In this document: piece by piece, positions 56,201 to 64,000 of the stretch
How the letters are laid out: each line of letters begins with the position of its first letter
How positions within the stretch are numbered: position 1 is the stretch's first letter
DNA from: Hemibagrus wyckioides
Lineage: Eukaryota; Chordata; Actinopteri; Siluriformes; Bagridae
NCBI RefSeq assembly: GCF_019097595.1
Contig: NC_080716.1
Coordinates: 34,413,401-34,477,400 of the forward strand
Direction: 5' to 3'
Length of the DNA stretch: 64,000 nucleotides
The notes under the pieces: generated by a model
Databases searched by the model: none
What the model saw: only the letters and a program-made list of their open reading frames with translations
Told to the model about the DNA's origin: nothing
Made by a program: the position numbers and the translations under genes

Positions 56201-58904
56201 ATAGTGCATGCAAACTATGGCCATTCATTAGGTCTGTCTGGCCATATGGTAGTATTTAAAATCTTTAATGAGCAAAACAGATCAAACAAAGAAAATATAG
56301 TCTGAGAGATGCAACTACACAGAAAAACAATGGTGGGCAAACAGTAAATACAGTCTTAGAAAAACTCAGAGTGTAGCAGAGAAAGCAGGATAGGGCAAAT
56401 TAACAATTGTTTGCACACAGTAACCACTGTGAACTCCCTGACGTACACGACAAATCCACACATGATGTGTGCAAGGGTTAAACAGCATCCCAATCTGAAT
56501 ATGAACAGTTCCAATAATTCAGAACCAATGGGCAGATAACAAAAACATGAAGCAAATTTTAGTGAAGAACAAAGATGGGGCAGGGTCAAAACTGAAATGA
56601 CAGACGCAGGAAACTGGATGGGATAGCTACTCAGGTACACAAGACGAACTTCGGAGATAACATTTGACATAGTTAACTTAGTTGGTCTTTTGTAGTTAAA
56701 CAGAGCTGTGTAAAATTGTACAGTGTTTCTGTAAGATACAATGACTGCTGATAGATTATAGTTACACTGAATGCATCAGGTGAGGATTTCTCTTTTAAAC
56801 TCTTGTTTGTATTTCCTGTGCAACAGAGAGACCACAGGCAGTACTGAGGGTATCTCCACAGAGCTGGCTGACTGAAGGAGACTCAGTGACTCTAAGCTGT
56901 GAGGTTACAGACTCCTCTACAGACTGGACATTCAGCTGGTACACAGTTGTTCCCTACAGAGACGGCTTAACTGGAATAAATAATAATGGTGGCTATAGCG
57001 TGTATGTGGAGCTCCTCTCAGACAGCAGCAGAGGATCTGGAGGCAACTACACTCTCAGTCCTGCTGCTCTTAATCACACAGGAGTTTATATGTGCAGAGG
57101 AGAGAGAGGAGAACCAGCCTTTCACTCACAGTACAGCAATCCACAGCCACTATGGATCAATGGTGAGGAAAATTAACTGTTGTGTTGAAGTGTAGAATAT
57201 AAAAGTATAAATGTAACATCAGATTAATGCAGCATTTATTTTATGTATACATCAGTTAAATAGTCCTCAGTGCTGGTAGAGGATTATTTTCAGGACGTTG
57301 TTCGTGTTCCCCTGTATTTTTTCTGATGTCTCCACCCCTTGTCATTGGCTATTTTTTCTTGGTAACATACAGAAAACAAAAATTTATTATATTTATATTA
57401 TTATATTGCATGTTTCCTCTTTTGTCTTATATTTACATGGCTCTTTTCTGTGTTTAAGGTGGATCTCCTCCAGTCTCTCTGATCATCAATCCCAGCAGAA
57501 CTCAACACTTTACTAATGACTCTCTCTCACTGAGCTGTGAGGACCAGAGTAACTCTACTGGATGGACAGTGAGACGATACACACACAGTGAGAGAGTGTT
57601 AGATTGTTCACACTGGGGATCAGTTACAGGATCTACACGTAACATCAGCTTCCTCTCCACATCCTACACTGGAGTTTACTGGTGTGAGTCTGAATCTGGA
57701 GAAAACAGTAATCCTGTCAACATCACAGTGCATGGTGAGTCTTCATGTAGTGTGTTTAATGTTAAAGGGAAAAAAAAAATTCTGAGTATGAATACATGTA
57801 TGCTAGTAGTAGATATTAGTTTTACTGGTACCAGTAAATGATCATGGAATTGAATCAATATTCAGTATTCATATATATCTGTACTGATGAATCCATAATT
57901 CCATTAAATGTTTTCTCATGAGCTAGTGTAGGCAGTTTTCTGCAGACTTGAATTAAATACCTGCAGACTCCACAGGTTTAGAGAGTTTTAAGTGTGTGGA
58001 TTTCCTTGTTTGTGATTTTCTGTGTTCTAGATGGTGATGTGATCCTGGAGAGTCCTGTCCATCCTGTGACTGAGGGACATCCTCTGACTCTACGCTGTTT
58101 ATATCACAACCCAAATCCCTCAAACCTCCGAGCTGATTTCTATAAAGATGGATCAGTTCTCCAGAACCAGACTACAGGAGAGATGATCATCCAAACTGTC
58201 TCAAAGTCAGATGAAGGTTTCTACCACTGTAAACACCCAGAGAGAGGAGAGTCACCCAAAAGCTGGATCTCAGTCAGATGTAACAAATTATGTAATTTTT
58301 CATTTAATTTGAATTAATGTGTTGAATTCAATAGCTTTCCATAATGTACACTATAGTGTCCATGTACAATATGCATGCTACACTTGTCCACACAGGTATA
58401 AATGAATTTTTTTATACTGCAGATTGAACAAAAACATACAAACAGTTCAGCATGAATTAACCATGATTATTATTTTATTCTGCTTCTGGTCCATCAGGTG
58501 TAGAAGCTCCATTCTCAGTGCTCATGCTGATCTGTAGTGTGGTGACGGTCTCTCCTTATCTGCTGGTGACCATCATTCTGCTGCTCATATGTTACAGAGC
58601 TCGAGGTAAGAACTCTTTCAGTACGTCTCCATACATCACATAATGAGTATCATTACTTTAATTAAAAAACATTTTAGAAAGCTTTTGGCTCAATATTGTC
58701 ATTTTAATTGCAAAAATCCACTTCTAAAATAATAATTACAAAAAATCAATAAAACTGTGTTTAGGACAATATCAAATACAGTTTGGTTTCTTTTCTGGTA
58801 TAAACACCTGGAATAAACTTTGAAATGAAAAAATGCCTTTTTAAATTTCTTTAACAGCTCACACTGATGAAGACAGAATTGAGAATGCAGTCATAGAGGA
58901 GTGA
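47253..58904 (+). CDS. R3: five-Ig-domain FcR-like/LITR-like receptor with short tail
   Basis: Exons: 47253-47283, 50475-50510, 52666-52962, 54924-55223, 56827-57162, 57459-57734, 58031-58279, 58498-58605, 58858-58904. They total 1680 nt and join in frame into 559 residues: signal peptide (1-22), D1 23-121, D2 122-221, D3 222-333, D4 334-425, D5 426-508, transmembrane exon 509-544, tail 545-559 ([15 protein letters not shown]). The helix has no charged residue to pair with an adaptor, and the tail has no tyrosine, so signalling is not evident; it could act as a decoy or ligand-binding partner. D3-D5 are almost the same as R1, D1 and D2 are not. Poly(A) signal AATAAA at 59142. Introns 1, 2, 3 and 4 each carry transposon insertions, yet all splice sites read as usable. 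Confidence 0.85.
47690..48480. repeat. Intron-1 modules in R3
   Basis: Two partial copies (47690-47830, 47860-48480) of the module at 3430-4386. Confidence 0.6.
48813..49165. mobile_element. Non-autonomous DNA-element-like insert
   Basis: Opens with CCCTGTCCACACGAACGCGG and repeats 'cgtccacacgtaaacgcagc', a self-similar, CpG-containing style seen in dispersed fish DNA elements. No coding sequence; exact ends and target duplication were not resolved. Confidence 0.5.
49280..49864 (+). pseudogene. LINE reverse transcriptase fragment
   Basis: 194 codons with the [13 protein letters not shown] box, then a jump from TNIVA to [15 protein letters not shown] that deletes the FADD catalytic motif, then the C-terminal [17 protein letters not shown] region. 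Non-functional. Confidence 0.85.
50475..50510 (+). CDS. R3 exon 2, end of signal peptide
   Basis: 36 nt between CCTTTTTAG and GTGATT. Confidence 0.8.
50606..50920 (+). mobile_element. Truncated LTR (family of 13860-14316)
   Basis: Starts TGTCAGGAACAGCTGG and keeps CTATAAATAGGGATCC; breaks off after CATCGCGTCTT. Confidence 0.85.
50921..52604. other. Composite insertion in R3 intron 2, unclassified, LTR-like
   Basis: R1 and R2 introns 2 are about 440 bp; here it is 2155 bp. The extra DNA includes a GC-rich stretch at 51497-51560 (CCCACGGGGACCCCCCCGAC), a minus-strand AATAAA near 51633, a TG-rich tract at 52150-52175 and a G8 run near 52407. The layout suggests LTR-retroelement pieces on the minus strand, but no coding motif was recognised. 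Confidence 0.4.
52666..52962 (+). CDS. R3 exon 3, Ig domain D1
   Basis: 99 codons; [30 protein letters not shown]. The segment between the cysteines differs markedly from R1 and R2. Confidence 0.9.
52963..53848. other. R3 intron 3, first part, no gene
   Basis: AT-rich; poly-T at 53647-53659. Short open frames only. Confidence 0.6.
53849..54387 (-). pseudogene. Half Tc1 element: transposase C-terminal part
   Basis: 178 uninterrupted codons on the minus strand with [11 protein letters not shown] (second catalytic D), [11 protein letters not shown] where the catalytic E is replaced by H, and the C-terminus running through the inverted repeat (GATCAGGCATAACATTTTG). The N-terminal half is absent. 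It complements the 6642-8905 copy, which lacks this half. Confidence 0.88.
54924..55223 (+). CDS. R3 exon 4, Ig domain D2
   Basis: 100 codons; [29 protein letters not shown] with an extra cysteine, a tyrosine-rich insert (KYYYYYFYS) and KITVRG. Confidence 0.9.
55245..56665 (-). pseudogene. Retroelement remnant in R3 intron 4 (gypsy-like protease end, rest unidentified)
   Basis: The minus-strand frame at 55277-55513 includes [18 protein letters not shown], typical of the region after the protease in gypsy-class polyproteins. Minus frames at 55562-55780 and 55755-55958 are open but not recognised. 56250-56660 looks like non-coding LTR or untranslated sequence. R1 lacks the whole segment. Confidence 0.5.
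56827..57162 (+). CDS. R3 exon 5, Ig domain D3
   Basis: 112 codons, differing from R1 D3 at about four residues. Confidence 0.92.
57459..57734 (+). CDS. R3 exon 6, Ig domain D4
   Basis: 92 codons; [23 protein letters not shown] (Arg where R1 has Cys), TGVYWCESE. Confidence 0.92.
58031..58279 (+). CDS. R3 exon 7, Ig domain D5
   Basis: 83 codons; [23 protein letters not shown]. The donor is GTAACA after TCAGTCAGAT, where R1 has GTGAGA. Confidence 0.88.
58498..58605 (+). CDS. R3 exon 8, transmembrane segment
   Basis: 36 codons after [22 protein letters not shown], then a hydrophobic run to [10 protein letters not shown]. Same as R2. Confidence 0.87.
58858..58904 (+). CDS. R3 exon 9, cytoplasmic tail
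   Basis: 47 nt after TTTAACAG, ending TGA; no tyrosine. Confidence 0.87.
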
Positions 58905-60146
58905 GCAAAGTTCATCTATAAAAAGAGGATGCATTTACTGAAAATATAATTTTATAATTCATTTTTTATTTTTTTTATGGTTTTGTGTGTATTTTATAAT
59001 AATATTAATTTGATTTCATTTTAATGTCCTGCTGTTATTTGCTCAGCATCTTATAGACACCCTCACTGCTCTGAATGGATTTGTTTAGTTAAAGCCTGTA
59101 AACCTCCTCATGAGGTGAAAGTTACTATGTGTGTAATCTCCAATAAAGCTTACATCCTGTTAATGAAGAACATTATTAAAAATGTGAAAATGAAGAAATA
59201 TTTTTTGAAAGAATGTATCTAATGGTTCACACAGGACTAGATGCAAGATGAAAACTAGGATCACTGAGAGGAAGTAAAGACTAGTAGTGTGTTTAGTGCT
59301 AGGACATGCACCAAGGAAGTTAAACTTCATATGTATGAAATATAAAAACAAGATTATTGACTGTTATCTGAAATATGGTGCTGAACCAATATTGTGTTTT
59401 CTCAGTATTAATTCTACCTCTACTATTTGTACTGCTGTAGTTTACTTTTATTTCTTTATGCAATCTTCTCTAGTTAAATAATGAGGAATAGACTTACAAT
59501 CTCATTTCACATTTCACTGTCATACTGTGTATGGTTATGTATGTGAGAAATAAAATCTGAATTTAAGAAGAAAAAGAAAGCATGATCTGTGAATTACCAT
59601 TTTAATATTTAAAAAGAGTAAAAAGGAGTCCACTGTGGATTTTCCCAGCTATTTCTCCGATCAGAGTTGTATCTGGACCTGCAGCACCTGTAGTGCACCT
59701 AACCCTGCCCTTAACCTTGTGTGGTATAATAAAGACCCCTGATACCAGTGTACAAACTCAACCTTGGCTTGTTTATTGACCTGTACAGGTGTATCAGAAA
59801 GGTGGATGTAAATAAATAAACTGTTCCATTAGAATACTCCTATTATAGGATAGAAAAGTTATAATGTGCTGCACGCACGAGACACACACTGCGAGCATGT
59901 GAACTACAAAATAAAGAATTAGATAAACTAGATCAACCAAAACCAAAACAATCAGACAAAATACTCCATATACAGACCCCTATACAGTCTCAACCTTATA
60001 TTAATCACATGAGAACTATTTTTGATAAACAAAAAGCAAAAGTTACAAATATAATTCCAAATTAAAAAAAAAAAAAAAAACACCACAACACAATAAATCT
60101 CTGAACAGATCCAAATGAAAGCAAGTACACTAAAGCAACTTAGAAG
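58905..60146 (+). other. R3 3' UTR and intergenic region
   Basis: AATAAA at 59142-59147 is the likely poly(A) signal. The rest is AT-rich with a poly-A run at 60064-60080; no gene recognised. Confidence 0.6.
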
Positions 60147-62200
60147 CCTGTAACTAGTACTTCCGGACAACTTTCAAAATAAAAGTTCTGCAGTTCTGGG
60201 GTTTCACTCTGTAATTGAGTCCACAATGAAACAGTATGTAGTAGTTACCGTATCATTTGTGTACGAGATTTTATAATTCATTTCTCATGGAAAAGAAAAA
60301 AACATCTGGCTGTTAGACATCATTAGTGTGTGTTATGAAGGAAAATGTGATATTCAGAGAGAAAACTATTTGTGGGCTCAACTAAAGCTCCTCATGTTTT
60401 ATTCCCTATATCAGCTTACATTTAAAACTATTCTACAACAAATCACATGATAGATATCAGGTCTAATAAAATATTACAGGGATTTAAGGAAACTCTCACA
60501 TGTAGTGATGTTTCATCCATGATCCAATCATTCTCCTTCACTTCCATGTACTGACTCATTATTTTATTCTCTTAAGTCTCGACTGTGTAAAACACATGAC
60601 TGCTTCAGCAGATTGTTCCTGCTTTTTAAAGACTGCATTATCGTGCAGGATGTGAAGGAGCAAATCATTGGTTGGATGTATTGAAGAATCCACCCCTTAC
60701 TAGTCAGGATTAAAACCATACAGCAGTTACCACTAGAGGGAGTCAAAGACATTTTAGTTTCACTTTTCAATCACTGACCACCACATACTGAGTTACTGTA
60801 GCCTTTCTGTCAGTTCCAAGCAGTCTGACCATTCTCCTCTGACCTCTCTCACCAACAAGGCTTTCTGTTTGTTTGTGTAATCTATATAGACTGGTGTGTG
60901 TGTGTGTGTAATGACACAAGTGTGTGCATTGTGCTGCTGCTACATGATTGGCTGATTTTGATAACTGCATGATAGAGCAAGTACATAATAGCAGACAGTG
61001 AGAAATTAATGTAGATTAAGATATTTTGCCTGTTTACAACACTGTTACTCAATGTGATAATCTTTAATATAAAAATATTTATTTATATTTATTTTAATCC
61101 TAATAAAGTGAAGCATTATAAGGTTTACAGTGTGTCTTAATGTATAATGAATGAAATCATACATAAATATAATATAGTAAGAAGAATATATTGAGTATGA
61201 ATGTGTTCAGTTATGTGAAATGTAATAGCTGTAACAGTTTTATTTGATTGTCCAATAGGAAGTTTCTCCTGTTATGATGGATCTGTTATGAGCCAATCAG
61301 AAAAGATTTGTGTAGTGAAGAGACTGGTGTGAGAATAATGTGCTCCAGAACTGTGTAGAGTGTTGAAAAGTGCTGAAATGAGTTAAAATAAGGATTTCTT
61401 TGAGAATATTTCCATGTATCCAGTTACTAAACCATAAGTAAAGACTTTAGACTCGTTGTTACGAGCGGACGTCATTAACTGGGACTCCAGGTCACTGGTG
61501 TTTAGTCAAGTAGCTTTTATTGTCATTTGAAGCACATACAGCTGGTACAGTACACAGTAACATGAAACAACGTTCCTCCAGGACCATGGTGCTACATAAA
61601 ACACACAACTACAGGAGACAACACAGAACTAAGTTCACTACACAGACCTACACAGTACTATATAAAGTGCATGTGTGTAAACAGTGCAAGACAGTACAGT
61701 ACAGTACAATAACTGACCAGGGACAGTGCAGCACTGACCACTACACAGTTTTGTAATGAATAAAGTGCAATAGTAAAATGCTGTGGATGTAAACACAATA
61801 CACAGTTAACAGAAAAACAGATCATTGTGTTTTATTGTTATAGTGAAAATTGTCCAAAAATTATGAAAACAATAAAATTTAACTCACGCTGCAGTGAATA
61901 ACAATAAACAAATAAACACCAATCCCTCTCTCTCTCACTGCTGCATGATTAAGGAGATCTGAAGCATGTTGTTTGATCGTCTCCTCGGTTGCGTCTTTGC
62001 TCCATTTCATTACTGCAGCTGCAAGAGAGGAAAAAGAAACAATTCTATATAGACCATTTCATAAATGTAAACAATAATAAACATTTTGCAATGCTACTGT
62101 ACATGTCTGGTCCTGAAGCATTTCCAGTGTCGTCATTTTTAAATCACAGATCTTTTTTCCATGTACAGATCACAGAGATATAGCCACAAACTCGTATATA
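60147..62200. repeat. Segmental duplication block, copy 3
   Basis: Matches copies 1 and 2 from AAGCCTGTAACTAGTACTTC onward and continues into the Tc1/hAT composite as copy 1 does. It carries 60755-61190, absent from the other two copies. Confidence 0.88.
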
Positions 62201-64000
62201 CACTGATCAGGTATAACATTGTGAGCAGTGAGAGGTGAAGTGAATAAGACTGATGATCTCATCATCATGGCACCTGTTAGTGGGGGGGGGGGGGGGATAT
62301 ATTAGGCAGCAAGTCAACATTTTGGTCCTTCTAGCATATCAACAAGTTGATATGTTAGAAGCAGGAAAAATGGACAGGATTTGAGCGAGTTTGACCAAAA
62401 GGGCCAAATTGTGATGGCTAGACCACTGGATACAGCTCTTGTGGGGTGTTCCCGGTCTGCAGTGGTCAGTATCTATCAAAAGTAAGGCTGAAACTATTCC
62501 TCGAGTAACTTGAACACAAAAAATCATCATTGAGGTAAATTAGTTGCCTCTAAGCTTGGTTTAGTCCATTTACTGTAACTACACACAGAGACGATTCAGG
62601 CCGAAAACGGCAAGAAAACGGCAGAAAGTTTTCAAAGTTTGGGATCATTTCACACTAAAACAGACAGAAAACTCTGTAGAGTGTGATTACTGTAAGACTG
62701 AACTGGTGTACCACAGCACTACAAGTTCCATACTTCAACATCTCAACCACGGGGAAGTTAGTGTGATATTCGGACATTAGACATTCGGAAGCGGTATTTT
62801 AGGGACCGTCGACAAATAAAAATCAGTGAAGACATATTTTGGTACAAAATATTCAAGATGGTACACACAAGAGGTGTACCTTGTGGGGGTTTCCAATTAG
62901 ATTATTTTGGTACTAGTTGAAGGAAAAGTGATTTTTTTAAATTAAAAAATAAATAAATAATTACAAATTAATTCACATGATGCATAATTAATACTATCTA
63001 TTAATTAAATTATTATTAAATTAACAAAAGCAGCATGCAATGATGCATGGCATATGTATATTTAAGAAGAAATTAAAATAACTGGGGCACGTAGCCAGGT
63101 AAGTAACAAGTACCACATTTCAGTCATACAGAAATTTGTAGACGGTCCCTAAAATACTGCTTCCAAATGTCTGTCTAATGTCCGAATATCAAACTAACTT
63201 CACCGTGTTAATCTCTCATTCACACACAGTCCCCGCTTTAAGCCCACGGAGTAGACCCCAGCCTCACACTTCACTTAGATCAATATGAACGTTCGCAAAT
63301 TAAGGCCGGTATAAATGTATGTGGATTGTAGGTACATGTAGTGACTATTTAAGATCGTAAATCAGTATGGTGGCTAGTTATGATGTCCCTAATTTAGCTA
63401 CATTTTGTGAAAGCCTAAGTATCATTCATTTTGATAGCCTCACTCTCTCTCTGTCACTCTCACACACACACAGACACACACACACACACACACACCAGTA
63501 TGTGGAGAGACATTTAAGAGGGTTTATTCACCAAATAACTAATTTCATGTTACAGAAAAATAAGTAATTTGATGTGTATGGACTCTTGTTCTTGTTCCAA
63601 GTTTCCTTCCTGTCCACTAATTTTTGCCTCTTACAAAAACCACAAAGTCTTCCAGGAGGACAGTAAAGGCTTATGTCCTGCTTGAGCTGTAGTTAGACTG
63701 AAACATCAAAATTAAGTTGGAAAACATAAATACAATGTTTAGGTATTATTATTATTATTATTTTGTTTTAGGTTGTTCTATTTGTACATTTTTTTATTTA
63801 TATATTTGTATTTGCATTTTGAATGACAATTAGATGCACTAAATAGGTTTAGATTTTATTTTCATTTTTGTAAACAGGAAACAACTTAGTTGTTCATTTT
63901 AAGAGACCTGTCTTATTTTCTCTTACATATTTAGTATTCCTCTTTAATAAAGAAAAAGTACTTATCATCGGATTACTCGATTAATCGATGGAATAATCGG
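62201..64000 (+). mobile_element. Second copy of Tc1 split by hAT (runs off the window)
   Basis: Tc1 left end at 62201; target duplication ATCAAAAG at 62475-62482; hAT from 62483 to the window end with a better preserved left end (CTGAAACTATTCCTCGAGTA). BED finger remnant at 62590-62780. The same nested junction as at 6919-6927 shows the composite was duplicated as a unit. (CA)n at about 63451-63495 and a G15 run near 62282. Confidence 0.88.

Overview
The window is eukaryotic, and almost certainly from a teleost fish. Genes are split by GT-AG introns. The non-coding DNA is AT-rich and full of Tc1/mariner elements with TA target sites, hAT elements, LINE and gypsy/LTR remnants and long microsatellites. 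The receptor ectodomains resemble the FcR-like and leukocyte immune-type receptors of ostariophysan fishes, so a catfish or a relative is plausible. That placement is inference; no species-diagnostic sequence was found.

The core is a tandem cluster of three paralogous immunoglobulin-superfamily receptor genes on the + strand, here R1 (3069-19698), R2 (29870-39676) and R3 (47253-58904). All three start with the same two-exon signal peptide, and every Ig exon has symmetric phase-1 boundaries. R1 has five Ig domains (D1-D5), a transmembrane exon and a tail with three tyrosine motifs (ATYTQV, VTYAEI, TVYSAV), an inhibitory architecture; the 12 exons join into a 612-residue frame. R3 has the same five domains but a different transmembrane exon and a 15-residue tail without tyrosine (559 residues). 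R2 keeps D1, D2 and the R3-type transmembrane/tail exons, and has lost D3-D5 apart from a 33-bp scrap of D4. Its remaining exons still join in frame (268 residues). The membrane-distal D1/D2 exons differ between paralogues while D3-D5 of R1 and R3 are nearly identical.

Around and inside these genes: 1-2025 is a 34-bp minisatellite plus a segment repeated downstream of R1 (20353-21420). Introns 1 are filled with recurring local modules. A ~2 kb block occurs three times (4387, 41462, 60147), two copies leading into a Tc1 element split by a hAT element. 20040-29740 holds a LINE fragment, a degenerate Tc1, a possible small minus-strand gene with a CpG-rich promoter-like segment, a LINE carrying a solo LTR and a SINE-like insert, and a nearly complete Tc1. 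The CpG-rich promoter-like segment recurs upstream of R3. 33480-34441 is a gypsy remnant. 36757-38558 is an old Tc1 carrying a younger Tc1 with an intact 343-codon transposase. 43399-45025 is a Tc1 with ~240-bp inverted repeats. R3 introns carry a LINE, a truncated LTR, a half Tc1 and gypsy-like remnants.

How the genes may work together: three surface receptors share closely related ectodomains, with one inhibitory tail (R1) and two tails without recognised signalling motifs (R2, R3). This is the arrangement of a birth-and-death immune receptor cluster. No tRNA, rRNA, CRISPR array or prokaryotic feature was recognised.
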